DNA of 64,000 bases, taken from positions 3,596,001 through 3,660,000 of the forward strand of contig NZ_CP163444.1 of assembly GCF_041053105.1 (NCBI RefSeq), in the 5' to 3' direction. A program made the translations under genes and the position numbers. Each line of letters starts with the position of its first letter. Within the stretch, counting starts at the first letter, position 1. The notes beneath the pieces were generated by a model. It was not told the origin of the DNA. It worked only from the letters and a program-made list of their open reading frames with translations, and searched no databases. Shown one piece after another: positions 54,853-63,399 of the stretch. The stretch comes from Streptomyces sp. R44. GTDB lineage: Bacteria; Actinomycetota; Actinomycetes; Streptomycetales; Streptomycetaceae.

Positions 54853-55212
54853 ATGGCCGCCGTAGACGACCGCGCAATCGACGACCATGCCAAGGGACGG
54901 ATCATCAGCGACGCCCCGCTCTCCCGCCCCGTCCCGGTGGCCCTCCGCTACGACCCCGGCTTCTCCCCCGCGACGGTCCGCTTCGTCTTCCCCGGCGCCG
55001 TCGAGTGGTCCTTCCCGCGCGCCCTCCTGGAGACGGGGATGCGCACCCCGACCCGCCGCGGCGACATCGGCGTCTGGCCCTGCGGCCGCGTCCAGACGGT
55101 CGTCGAGCTCCACCGGGACGACGGGGTGACGGTCGTGCAGTTCGACACCACGGCGCTGCTCCGCTTCCTGAAGCACACGTACGCCGCCAGTACGTCGATG
55201 ACGACGCACTGA
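54853..55212 (+). CDS. SsgA-like sporulation/cell-division regulator (SALP)
   Basis: A 119-residue member of the SsgA-like family, found in sporulating actinomycetes, where members help place FtsZ rings and remodel the wall during sporulation. The conserved pattern is present: Pro-Val-Pro-Val-Ala-Leu-Arg-Tyr-Asp-Pro, then Val-Glu-Trp-Ser-Phe-Pro-Arg-Ala-Leu-Leu, Gly-Asp-Ile-Gly-Val-Trp-Pro, and a C-terminal Leu-Leu-Arg-Phe-Leu-Lys-His-Thr-Tyr. ATG at 54853 follows AGGAG. It is divergent from the nickel importer, with a separate promoter (TAGACA at 54828-54833). Confidence 0.88.
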   Translation: MAAVDDRAIDDHAKGRIISDAPLSRPVPVALRYDPGFSPATVRFVFPGAVEWSFPRALLETGMRTPTRRGDIGVWPCGRVQTVVELHRDDGVTVVQFDTTALLRFLKHTYAASTSMTTH

Positions 55213-55240
55213 CGGCGTACGGAACTCGGCGGCGGGGAGC

Positions 55241-57400
55241 TCAGACCTTCACGAGGTCCGGCTTCGCGGCGCCCTGATCACCCGGGGACTTCGCGAGGCC
55301 CTCGCCCTCCACGTCCACGTTGGGCAGGATCCGGTCCAGCCACTTCGGCAGCCACCAGGCCTTGCGGCCGAGCAGGGCGAGGACGGCCGGGACGATCGCC
55401 ATGCGGACCACGAAGGCGTCGAAGAGGACCGCCGCCGCGAGGCCGAAGCCGATCATCTTGACCATCTGGTCGTCCATGCCGATGAAGCCGGAGAAGACCG
55501 CGATCATGATCACCGCGGCTGCGGTGACCACCCGGGCGCTGTGCCGGAAGCCGGTCACGATCGCCTCGCCGGGACGCTCGCCGTGCACGTACGCCTCGCG
55601 CATCCGGGTGACGAGGAAGACCTCGTAGTCCATCGCGAGGCCGAAGACGACACCCACCATGAAGATCGGCATCATCGACATGATCGGGCCGGTCTGCTCG
55701 ACCCCGAAGAGGCCGCCGAGCCAGCCCCACTGGAAGACCGCGACGACCGCGCCGAGGGCCGCGACCACCGAGAGCAGGAAGCCGAGGGCCGCCTTCAGCG
55801 GGACGAGGACCGAGCGGAAGACCAGGGTCAGGAGCACGAAGGCGAGGCCGACGACCAGCGCCAGGTACGGCACGAGCGCGTCGTTCATCTTCTGCGAGAA
55901 GTCGATGTTCATCGCGGTGGCGCCGGTGACCAGGACGTCGTCGCCCGTGGCGTCGCGGATGTCGTGGACCAGGCCCTCGGTGGCGGTCGAGGACGGCCGG
56001 TCCTTCGGGATCACCGTGATCATCGCGGCGTCGCCGGCCTTGTTCGGGGTCGGCGGAGTGACCGCCGCCCAGCCGTCGAGGCCCTTGATCGTGGAGACCG
56101 TCCTGTCGGCGGTCGCCTTGTCCCCGTCCACGACGACGAGCAGCGGGCCGTTGAAGCCGGGGCCGAAGCCGTCGGACAGCGCGTCGTACGCCCTGCGCTC
56201 GGAGGTGGAGGTCGGCTTCACGCCGTCGTCCGGGAGGCCCATCTCCAGGGAGGCGGCGGGCACGGCGATCGCGCCGAGGCCGAGGACTCCGACGATCAGC
56301 ACCATCAGCGGGCGGCGGATGACGAAACGGGCCCAGCGGGTGCCGCCGTTGGGCTTGTCGCTCGGCTTGGCGATGCCCTTGCGCTGCTTGCGGCTGACGA
56401 CCTTGTCACCGGCGAAGCCGAGCAGGGCCGGGATGAGGGTGAGCGCGATGAGGACCGCGATCACGACCGTGCCGGCGGCGGCGAAGCCCATCTTCGTCAG
56501 CATCGGGATGTTGACGACGGCCAGGCCGACCAGGGCGATGACGACGGTGAGTCCGGCGAAGACGACGGCCGAGCCGGCCGTGCCGACCGCGCGCCCGGCG
56601 GCGTCCTCCTTCTCACGGCCCTCGGCGAGCTCCGCGCGGTAGCGGGAGACGATGAAGAGGGCGTAGTCGATGCCGACGGCGAGGCCGATCATCGACGCGA
56701 GGGTGGAGGTGGTGGTGCCGAGGTCCAGGACGTTCGCGAGCGCGGTGATCGACGAGACGCCGATGCCGACGCCGATGATCGCGGTGAGCAGCGGGAGCCC
56801 GGCCGCGACGAGCGAGCCGAAGGTGACGACGAGCACGATGCCCGCGAGGACGATGCCGATGGCCTCGCTCGCGCCCTGCTCGGGCATGGTCTGGAGCGCG
56901 TCGCCGCCGATCTCGACGGTCAGCCCCTTGCCCTGCGCGTTGTGGCCGGTGTCCTTGAGGGCCTCGCGGGTCTCGTCGGTCAGCTCCATGGCGTTGACCT
57001 TGTAGGAGACCGAGACGTAGGCGGTGGAGCCGTCCTGCGAGACGGCGTGCGCGGTGTACGGGTCGGTGACCTGGACGATCTGGTCCGAGCCGGACTTGAG
57101 CGCGGCGACGGTCTCCTCGACGACGGCCTTGTGCGCCGGGTCGGTCATCTTCTGGCCCTGGGGGGCCTTGAAGACGACGCGGGCGGTGGCCCCGTCGGCT
57201 CCGGCGCCCGGGAAGCGCTCTTCGAGCAGGTCGAAGGCGCGCTGGGCCTCGGTGCCGGGGATCGAGAAGGAGCTGGAGGTGGCGGTGGGCGCGGTGGCGG
57301 CACCGATGCCGGCGACCGCGAGGAGCGCCACCCAGAGGAGGGCGACGAGCCGTCGGCGCCGGAAGGCGGTGCGGCCCAACTTGTAGAGGAACGTGGCCAC
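55241..57400 (-). CDS. MMPL-family transporter
   Basis: A 719-residue RND-type membrane protein with the MMPL duplication: two sets of helices, each after a large external domain. The segment with Gly-Ile-Asp-Tyr-Ala-Leu-Phe near 235 and the Gly-Leu-Ala-Met-Asp-Tyr-Glu-Val-Phe segment near 590 match the proton-relay regions. MMPL proteins export lipids or drugs. GTG at 57400 was chosen for its GGGAG site. The TetR gene lies upstream on the same strand, 103 nt away, with two matching operators ahead of it. Confidence 0.93.
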   Translation of the reverse strand: MATFLYKLGRTAFRRRRLVALLWVALLAVAGIGAATAPTATSSSFSIPGTEAQRAFDLLEERFPGAGADGATARVVFKAPQGQKMTDPAHKAVVEETVAALKSGSDQIVQVTDPYTAHAVSQDGSTAYVSVSYKVNAMELTDETREALKDTGHNAQGKGLTVEIGGDALQTMPEQGASEAIGIVLAGIVLVVTFGSLVAAGLPLLTAIIGVGIGVSSITALANVLDLGTTTSTLASMIGLAVGIDYALFIVSRYRAELAEGREKEDAAGRAVGTAGSAVVFAGLTVVIALVGLAVVNIPMLTKMGFAAAGTVVIAVLIALTLIPALLGFAGDKVVSRKQRKGIAKPSDKPNGGTRWARFVIRRPLMVLIVGVLGLGAIAVPAASLEMGLPDDGVKPTSTSERRAYDALSDGFGPGFNGPLLVVVDGDKATADRTVSTIKGLDGWAAVTPPTPNKAGDAAMITVIPKDRPSSTATEGLVHDIRDATGDDVLVTGATAMNIDFSQKMNDALVPYLALVVGLAFVLLTLVFRSVLVPLKAALGFLLSVVAALGAVVAVFQWGWLGGLFGVEQTGPIMSMMPIFMVGVVFGLAMDYEVFLVTRMREAYVHGERPGEAIVTGFRHSARVVTAAAVIMIAVFSGFIGMDDQMVKMIGFGLAAAVLFDAFVVRMAIVPAVLALLGRKAWWLPKWLDRILPNVDVEGEGLAKSPGDQGAAKPDLVKV

Positions 57401-57503
57401 GGGGGCGTACTCCCAGTGTGGGGCGGGACAGGGCATGGGGAGCCGGCCCGACGGCGTGAGCGGTTCGTCGTCAGGTGGAGACAGGGGTGGAGCTTCGGGT
57501 GGA

Positions 57504-58076
57504 TCAGGCGCCGAGTGAGGGGAGCACCACGGCGTCGAAGTAGGCGCTGAGGAACGCTTTGTCGACCGGCTGATCGTCGATCAGCGGGCGGGCGATGAAC
57601 GCACCGATCAGCATGTGCGGGACGAGCTTCAGCGCCGGGTTGTCGGCGGGGATCTCGCCCCTGCGGACCGCTCGGCGCAGCACCTCGTCGAGGCCGTTCA
57701 TCTCGGGTTCGATGAGCAGCTCGCGCAGCGCCCGGTGCAGTTCGGGGTTGGTGTGCACGGCATGGGCCAGACCCCGCATCAGCGCGGCGTCCTTGTCCAT
57801 CTGGCAGTCGTCGGTGTGGGCGAGCATCGCCTCGATGTCGCCCCGCAGGGAGCCGGTGTCGATCTCGGTGATGTCGACCGGCTTGTTGTGCCGCATGGCC
57901 CGTGCGACCAGCTCGGGCTTGCTCCCCCACTGGCGGTAGAGGGTGGCCTTGCTGGAGTGGGTGCGGGCGGCGACGGCGTCCATGGTGAGGGCGTCGTAGC
58001 CGACCTCGCGGAGGAGGTCGAGCACGGCCGCGTACAGCTCGGACTCCCGCTCGGGAGTGAGTCTGCTGCGTGCCAT
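57504..58076 (-). CDS. TetR-family regulator of the MMPL transporter
   Basis: A 190-residue TetR protein. The HTH is at about 30-55 (Met-Asp-Ala-Val-Ala-Ala-Arg-Thr-His-Ser-Ser-Lys-Ala-Thr-Leu-Tyr-Arg-Gln-Trp). The C-terminal ligand domain is helical. ATG at 58076 follows GGAGAAC. The two perfect 15-bp operators at 58095 and 58141 lie directly upstream, so autorepression with control of the MMPL gene downstream is strongly suggested. The tricorn gene on the other strand may be affected too. Confidence 0.92.
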   Translation of the reverse strand: MARSRLTPERESELYAAVLDLLREVGYDALTMDAVAARTHSSKATLYRQWGSKPELVARAMRHNKPVDITEIDTGSLRGDIEAMLAHTDDCQMDKDAALMRGLAHAVHTNPELHRALRELLIEPEMNGLDEVLRRAVRRGEIPADNPALKLVPHMLIGAFIARPLIDDQPVDKAFLSAYFDAVVLPSLGA

Positions 58077-58094
58077 GGCCGTTCTCCGATCCGA

Positions 58095-58109
58095 ACGAAA
58101 CGGTTTCGT
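58095..58109. promoter_or_regulatory. TetR operator, proximal copy
   Basis: ACGAAACGGTTTCGT, perfect 7-1-7 palindrome, 19 nt upstream of the tetR start. Identical arms to the copy at 58141. Confidence 0.82.
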
Positions 58110-58140
58110 ACAGTACGAAGATACCCCCGACGTCAGCGAA

Positions 58141-58155
58141 ACGAAACCGTTTCGT
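58141..58155. promoter_or_regulatory. TetR operator, distal copy
   Basis: ACGAAACCGTTTCGT, perfect 7-1-7 palindrome, 46 bp from the first copy centre to centre, with arms identical to it. The pair flanks the likely promoters of both tetR and the divergent tricorn gene. Confidence 0.82.
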
Positions 58156-58248
58156 ACGTGTCCTGGCCCACACGACGGCCACACTCCACAGGACGCCCGG
58201 ATACACGTACGAGTTGCCTCACCCCCTCTCCGCGGAAAGCATGAACAG

Positions 58249-61200
58249 GTGAGTGACGACGTCGCGTATCTCCGTTTTCCGCACCTCCACGACGACCTGC
58301 TGTGCTTCGCCGCCGAGGACGATCTGTGGCTCGCCCCGCTCGTCCCCGAGGGCCACCGCCCCGGCCGGGCCTGGCGCCTGACCGTCGACCGGACGCGGGT
58401 CGGACACCCGCGCTTCTCGCCGGACGGCCGGCACATCGCGTACACGAACTGGCGCAGTCTCGACCCCGAGATCCATCTCGTCCCCATCGACGGCGGCGCC
58501 GCCCGCCGGCTCACCTACTGGGGCTCCACCGACACCCGGGTCTGCGGCTGGACGCCCCCCGACAAGGACGGCCGCTCCGACATCCTCGCCGTCTCCTCGC
58601 ACGGGCAGCCCTTCTCGTACTACTCCTGGGCGTACACCGTCCCCACCGACGGCGCCCCCGGCCTCCGCATGCCCTGGGGGCCCGTCTCGGACATAAGCGT
58701 CACCGACGACCCCGCGATCACCGGACACGACGGAGAGCGCCGCACGCTGCTGCTCACCGGGAAGCCGCCGCACGAGCCGGCCGCCTGGAAGCGGTACCTC
58801 GGCGGCGCCACCGGCCGCCTCTGGCTCCACGGGGAACGGCTCCTGCCCGACCTCGGCGGCCACATCGACGCCCCCATGCCCGTCGGCGGGCGGATCGCCT
58901 TCCTCTCCGACCACGAGGGCGTCGGCAACCTCTACTCCTGCCTGCCCGACGGCACCGACCTCCGCCGCCACACCGACCACGACGACTTCTACGCCCGGCA
59001 CGCCTCCAGCGACGGCCACCGGGTCGTCTACCAGTGCGCGGGCGAGCTGTGGATCGTCGACGCCCTCACCGCCGACTCCCGCCCCCGCCGCCTGGAGGTG
59101 CGGCTCGGCGGCCAGCGCGTCGGCCGGCGCCACTACCAGGTGCCCGCCGCCCACCACGTCGACGCGGTCTCCGTCGACGAGACCGGCCGGGCCTCCGCCG
59201 TCTCCGTGCGCGGCAGCCTGTACTGGCTGACGCACCGCGACGGCCCCGCCCGCACCATCATCGACACCCCCGGCGTCCGGGTCCGGCTCCCCGAGATGCT
59301 CGGCAGCGGCGGCCAGGTCGCGTACGTCACCGACGCCGAGGGCGAGGACGCCGTCGAGGTCGCCTATCTGCCGCGCGCCAGCGGCGACCGGCCGCCGCGC
59401 AGGCTCGCCTCGGGCGACCTCGGCCGGGTCGAGGAGATGGTCGCCGACCCGGACGGCGAGCGGCTCGCCCTCGCCTCCCACGACGGCCGGCTGCTCCTCC
59501 TCGACGCCACGGAGGACTCCAACGGCGAGGTGACGGAGCTGATCCGGTCCGTCAACGGGCCCGTCCGCGACCTCGCCTTCTCCCCCGACGGCGACTGGCT
59601 GACCTGGTCCCACCCCGGCATCGGCCGCTCCCTGCGCTCCATCAAGATGGCCCGCATCTCCGGCCCCGGCGCCCGTACCGTCGTCGACGTCACCAACGGC
59701 CGCTTCGAGGACGAGAACCCGGTCTTCACCCGGGACGGCCGCTACCTCGCCTTCCTCTCCTGGCGGGGCTTCGACCCGGTGTACGACGTGCACACCGGCG
59801 ACCTGTCCTTCCCGCTCGGCTGCCGCCCCTACCTCGTCCCGCTCTCCTCCGCCACGCCCTCCCCCTTCGCGCTGCTCCCCGACGGGCGCCCGGCGGCCGG
59901 CGGCCTCGACCCCGCCGACGACGACACCGAGACCGCCGACGGCACCGTCACCGTCGAGATCGAGGGGCTCCCCGACCGGGTCACGCCCTTCCCGGTCTCC
60001 GCCTCCAAGTACTCGGCGCTGCACCCGGTCAGCGGCGGCGGCCTGGTCTGGCTGCGCTGGCCCATCTCGGGCGCCCTCGGCGAGACCTTCGCCAACCCGG
60101 CCGACACCTCCGGCAAGCCGACCCTGGAGCACTTCTCCATCACCAAGGCCCGCAAGAGCGAACTCGCCAAGGACCTCGACTGGTTCGCGGTCAGCGGCGA
60201 CGGCACCCGGCTGGTCGTCGCCGACGAGGGCGAACTGCGGGCCGTGCCCGCCACCGAGTCCGGGGACGGCGACTCCACCGTCTACCTGGACCTGCGGCGC
60301 ATCCTGCACGAGATCGACCCCGGCGCCGAGTGGCGCCAGGCCTTCGACGAGGCCGGCCGGATCGTCCGCGCCTACTTCTGGGAGCCGGACATGGGCGGGG
60401 TCGACTGGACGGCCGTCCTCGACCAGTACCGGCCGCTCGTCGAACGGGTCGCCTCCCCCGACGAGTTCGCCGACCTGCTCCGCGAGGTCATGGGCGAGCT
60501 CGGCACCTCCCACGCGTACGTCACACCCGCCCGCCGCAACGAGGGACCGCCGCACTACCAGCGGCCGATGGGACTGCTCGGCGCCAACCTCGTGCCCCGG
60601 GAGGCCGGCTGGACGGTGAAGCGGATCCTGCCCGGCGAGTCCTCCGACTCCAAGGCCCGCTCCCCGCTCGCCGGCACCGGCATCCGCGAGGGCGCCGTCC
60701 TCACCCACGTCGACGGCCGGCCCGTGGACCCCGTCGCCGGCCCCTACCCGCTGCTCTCCGGGACCGGCGGCACCACCGTCGAGCTCACCTTCACCCCCGC
60801 CGAGGGCGAGGGCCGCGCCCGCCGCGTCGCCGTCGTGCCGCTCGTCGACGAGCGGCCCCTGCGCTACCAGGACTGGGTCGCCAAACGCCGTGCGGTGGTA
60901 CGGGAGGTCAGCGGCGGCCGCTGCGGCTACCTCCACATCCCCGACATGGGCGGCTCCGGCTGGGCCCAGTTCAACCGCGACCTGCGCATGGAGGTCTCCC
61001 GGCCGGCCCTCATCGTCGACGTGCGCGGCAACGCCGGCGGCAACATCAGCGAACTCGTCGTCGAGAAGCTGACCCGCAAGATCCTCGGCTGGGACCTCAC
61101 GAGGAACGCCCAGCCCGTGTCGTACGCCTCCAACGCCCCGCGCGGCCCCGTCGTCGCCCTCGCCGACGAGGCCACCTCCTCCGACGGCGACATGATCACC

Positions 61201-61554
61201 GCCGCGTTCAAGCTCCTCGGCCTCGGTCCGGTCGTCGGACAGCGCACCTGGGGCGGGGTGGTCGGCATGACCGGCCGTCACCGGCTCGGCGACGGCACTC
61301 AGATCACCGTCCCGATGAACGCGGCCTGGTTCCCCGAGTACGGCTGGTCCCTGGAGAACCACGGCGTCGAACCCGACCTCGCGATCCTGCGCACCCCCCT
61401 CGACTGGGCCGAGGGCCGACACGCCCAGCTCGACGACGCGGTCCACGTGGCCCTCGAACTCCTCGCCGAGACCCCGGCGGCGAGCCCCCCGGCCTACGAG
61501 TTCCTCCCGGACCGCTCCCGCCCGAAACTGCCGCCGAGGCCGGAGGGCTCCTAG
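58249..61554 (+). CDS. Tricorn protease homologue
   Basis: A very large cytosolic protease of 1101 residues that trims peptides after the proteasome, as in archaea and actinobacteria. An N-terminal six-bladed propeller (about 1-330), a seven-bladed propeller (about 335-690), a PDZ domain (about 800-900) and the C-terminal S41-type catalytic core can be traced. Catalytic residues include His755 (Gly-Thr-Ser-His-Ala-Tyr) and the Ser of Ala-Thr-Ser-Ser-Asp-Gly-Asp-Met around 977-978. The GTG at 58249 was chosen because the frame upstream runs through the operators. The stop overlaps the convergent GNAT gene by 4 nt. Confidence 0.93.
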   Translation: MSDDVAYLRFPHLHDDLLCFAAEDDLWLAPLVPEGHRPGRAWRLTVDRTRVGHPRFSPDGRHIAYTNWRSLDPEIHLVPIDGGAARRLTYWGSTDTRVCGWTPPDKDGRSDILAVSSHGQPFSYYSWAYTVPTDGAPGLRMPWGPVSDISVTDDPAITGHDGERRTLLLTGKPPHEPAAWKRYLGGATGRLWLHGERLLPDLGGHIDAPMPVGGRIAFLSDHEGVGNLYSCLPDGTDLRRHTDHDDFYARHASSDGHRVVYQCAGELWIVDALTADSRPRRLEVRLGGQRVGRRHYQVPAAHHVDAVSVDETGRASAVSVRGSLYWLTHRDGPARTIIDTPGVRVRLPEMLGSGGQVAYVTDAEGEDAVEVAYLPRASGDRPPRRLASGDLGRVEEMVADPDGERLALASHDGRLLLLDATEDSNGEVTELIRSVNGPVRDLAFSPDGDWLTWSHPGIGRSLRSIKMARISGPGARTVVDVTNGRFEDENPVFTRDGRYLAFLSWRGFDPVYDVHTGDLSFPLGCRPYLVPLSSATPSPFALLPDGRPAAGGLDPADDDTETADGTVTVEIEGLPDRVTPFPVSASKYSALHPVSGGGLVWLRWPISGALGETFANPADTSGKPTLEHFSITKARKSELAKDLDWFAVSGDGTRLVVADEGELRAVPATESGDGDSTVYLDLRRILHEIDPGAEWRQAFDEAGRIVRAYFWEPDMGGVDWTAVLDQYRPLVERVASPDEFADLLREVMGELGTSHAYVTPARRNEGPPHYQRPMGLLGANLVPREAGWTVKRILPGESSDSKARSPLAGTGIREGAVLTHVDGRPVDPVAGPYPLLSGTGGTTVELTFTPAEGEGRARRVAVVPLVDERPLRYQDWVAKRRAVVREVSGGRCGYLHIPDMGGSGWAQFNRDLRMEVSRPALIVDVRGNAGGNISELVVEKLTRKILGWDLTRNAQPVSYASNAPRGPVVALADEATSSDGDMITAAFKLLGLGPVVGQRTWGGVVGMTGRHRLGDGTQITVPMNAAWFPEYGWSLENHGVEPDLAILRTPLDWAEGRHAQLDDAVHVALELLAETPAASPPAYEFLPDRSRPKLPPRPEGS

Positions 61555-62051
61555 CAGGCCAGAGCGAGGTCCAGCTCGTAGGCGATGCCCAGCTCGCCGT
61601 CGTCGAGCGTCACGCCGCCCACGGCCCCGAACCCGGCCCGGGCGAGCACGGCGCTCGACGCGTCGTTGCCCAGCGTCACGAGGGCGGTCAGCCGGCTGAG
61701 CCCGTACTCCGCGACGGCCAGCCGGCACACCTCCCGTACACCCAGGGTGGCGAGCCCCCGCCCGGTCGCCTTCTCCGCGAGCCGGTAGCCGAGCTCGGCG
61801 CTGCCCGCGGCGGCGTCCACGTCGACGAGGTTGACCCGCCCGACGATCTCCCCGCCCTCGGCGACGAGCACATGGAAGTGGAGCTCGCCCGCCTCCTGCG
61901 CCTCGATCAGCTCCCGGTGCCGGGCGTCGAACTCCGCGAAGTACGCGTCCCCCCGGTCGGGCACGCGGGCGGCGAAGTAGGCCCGGTTCTCCCGCTCGAA
62001 GGCGAGCAGCGCGGGTGCGTGGTCGAGGCGGAGTCGCTCAAGTACGGCCAT
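61551..62051 (-). CDS. GNAT-family N-acetyltransferase (RimJ-like)
   Basis: A 166-residue acetyltransferase. The acetyl-CoA loop is represented by Ala-Thr-Gly-Arg-Gly-Leu-Ala-Thr (about 100-107) and the later Asn-Asp-Ala-Ser-Ser-Ala-Val-Leu-Ala-Arg-Ala-Gly-Phe segment is typical of RimJ/RimL-like proteins, which acetylate protein N-termini or small amines. The substrate is unknown. ATG at 62051; its stop overlaps the tricorn stop by 4 nt. Confidence 0.87.
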   Translation of the reverse strand: MAVLERLRLDHAPALLAFERENRAYFAARVPDRGDAYFAEFDARHRELIEAQEAGELHFHVLVAEGGEIVGRVNLVDVDAAAGSAELGYRLAEKATGRGLATLGVREVCRLAVAEYGLSRLTALVTLGNDASSAVLARAGFGAVGGVTLDDGELGIAYELDLALAC

Positions 62052-62110
62052 GGTGATCACCGTACGGAGATCCGGCCGCGGGCGCGCGGGAGTTACCGGC
62101 CGATATCCGG

Positions 62111-62163
62111 TTCCGGGCACGCGTGCCCTGCTCCGGGCACGCGTATCCGTTCCGGGCACGCGT
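62111..62163. repeat. Three direct repeats of a GCACGCGT core
   Basis: TTCCGGGCACGCGT (62111-62124), CTCCGGGCACGCGT (62131-62144) and TTCCGGGCACGCGT (62150-62163), spaced about 20 nt (two helical turns) apart. The first extends into GGCACGCGTGCC, a palindrome. They lie upstream of the GNAT start on its strand. Confidence 0.6.
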
Positions 62164-62195
62164 GAAGGCGCACCCGGTCTCCCGGGTGCGCCTTC
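62164..62195 (-). terminator. Terminator of the small charged-protein gene
   Basis: A perfect 14-bp stem GAAGGCGCACCCGG (62164-62177) with its complement (62182-62195) and a 4-nt loop. It lies 18 nt after the stop of the minus-strand gene. Confidence 0.82.
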
Positions 62196-62213
62196 CTCAA
62201 GGACGGGCCGACG

Positions 62214-62399
62214 TCAGGCGTCGTAGTCCATGTCGAAGCGGTCCTGCTCCTCCTGCTGGGCGCGGCGGGTCTCGTCGTCGGCGCGCTCGCGGCCCTTGGA
62301 GGCACGCTGGGAGGCCTCGTCCTTCGCCTTGCCGGCGGCCTGCTTGGCCTTGTCCGCGGCCTGCTTGGCCTTGTCCTTCATCTGGTCCTGCATACCCAT
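62214..62399 (-). CDS. Small highly charged helical protein
   Basis: A 61-residue protein made of Lys/Ala/Asp/Glu repeats (Lys-Gln-Ala-Ala-Asp-Lys-Ala-Lys) likely to be one amphipathic helix, with an acidic Arg/Glu/Asp tail. It resembles small CsbD- or LEA-like stress proteins, but no family can be claimed. ATG at 62399 follows AGGAG at good spacing, and a terminator follows the stop, so the gene is well supported despite its size. Confidence 0.75.
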   Translation of the reverse strand: MGMQDQMKDKAKQAADKAKQAAGKAKDEASQRASKGRERADDETRRAQQEEQDRFDMDYDA

Positions 62400-62508
62400 G
62401 GACGTTCACTCCTAGAAGGGTGAGAGGGGGCCGGGGCAGTGTGCCTCTCCGGCCTCGACCAGCCTTGCACGAGCGAACATTCCACGCATTTCGATCAGTT
62501 ACGGACGG

Positions 62509-63399
62509 CTACCGCGCGGAGTGGCCCTCCGACCGCGCCTGCTCGTCCGCCGCGCCGCCCGCGCCCACCAGGCCCTTGGAGACCGAGCCCAGGCGCGGCT
62601 CGAAGCGCCGCATCTCGCGCTGTCCGACCGTGGCGATCAGGCTCGGCAGGTAGCCGCGGACCGACTGCATCCCGCGCAGCCACCACTGCGCGTACACATG
62701 GGCCGAGCGCCGCTCGATGCCCGCGACGATCCGGTCGACGGCCGGGCCGAGCGGGTACGTGCGGTTCGAGGGCCACGGCAGCCGCTGCCGCAGTTCCTTC
62801 ATCACGTCGTCCTGGTCCGCGCCCCGCACCATGTCCGTGTCGGTCCAGGACAGATAGCCGACGCCGACCTTCACGCCCTTGTACGCGACCTCGGCGCGCA
62901 GGCTGTGCGCGAAGGCCTCGACGCCCGACTTGGAGGCGCAGTAGGCCGTCATCATCGGGGCCGGGGTGATGGCCGCGAGCGAGGCGATCTGGAGGAAGTA
63001 CCCCCGGGACTCCATGAGGACCGGCAGGAACGCCCGGCCCGTCACCGCCCCGCCGATCAGGTTGACCTCGATGACCCGCCGCCAGGCGGCCGGGTCGGAG
63101 TCGACGAACGGGCCGCCCGCCGCGACACCGGCGTTGGCGACGACGATGTCGACCTTCCCGAACCGTTCCTTCACCTCGGCCGCGACCCGGGCCATCGCCT
63201 CGTGGTCGGTGACGTCGGCGTGCCACCAGTCGGCCTCGGTGTGCAGCCGCCCGGCGACCTCCTTCAGCTGCTCCGGCTCCAGGCCGACCAGCGCGATCTT
63301 CGCGCCGCGCGCGGAGAGCTTGCGGGCGAGGAGCTCCCCGACACCGCGGGCCCCGCCGGTGACGACCGCGACCTGTCCTTCCAGGCTCACCCTGCTCAT
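62509..63399 (-). CDS. Short-chain dehydrogenase/reductase
   Basis: A 296-residue SDR with the NAD(P) loop Thr-Gly-Gly-Ala-Arg-Gly-Val-Gly (14-21), Asn-Ala-Gly and Tyr-Cys-Ala-Ser-Lys, containing the catalytic Tyr and Lys. A C-terminal extension with several hydrophobic residues after 240 may form a substrate or membrane-contact region. The ATG overlaps the upstream hydrolase stop by 4 nt (ATGA), so the two genes form an operon. It is often seen with lipid- or steroid-handling neighbours. Confidence 0.9.
   Translation of the reverse strand: MSRVSLEGQVAVVTGGARGVGELLARKLSARGAKIALVGLEPEQLKEVAGRLHTEADWWHADVTDHEAMARVAAEVKERFGKVDIVVANAGVAAGGPFVDSDPAAWRRVIEVNLIGGAVTGRAFLPVLMESRGYFLQIASLAAITPAPMMTAYCASKSGVEAFAHSLRAEVAYKGVKVGVGYLSWTDTDMVRGADQDDVMKELRQRLPWPSNRTYPLGPAVDRIVAGIERRSAHVYAQWWLRGMQSVRGYLPSLIATVGQREMRRFEPRLGSVSKGLVGAGGAADEQARSEGHSAR

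Noticed and set aside
58219..61728. A 1169-codon open frame antisense to the tricorn gene
   Set aside because: The translation is Gly/Val/Ala/Asp-rich with no motif, and the plus-strand frame encodes a complete tricorn protease with its catalytic residues.
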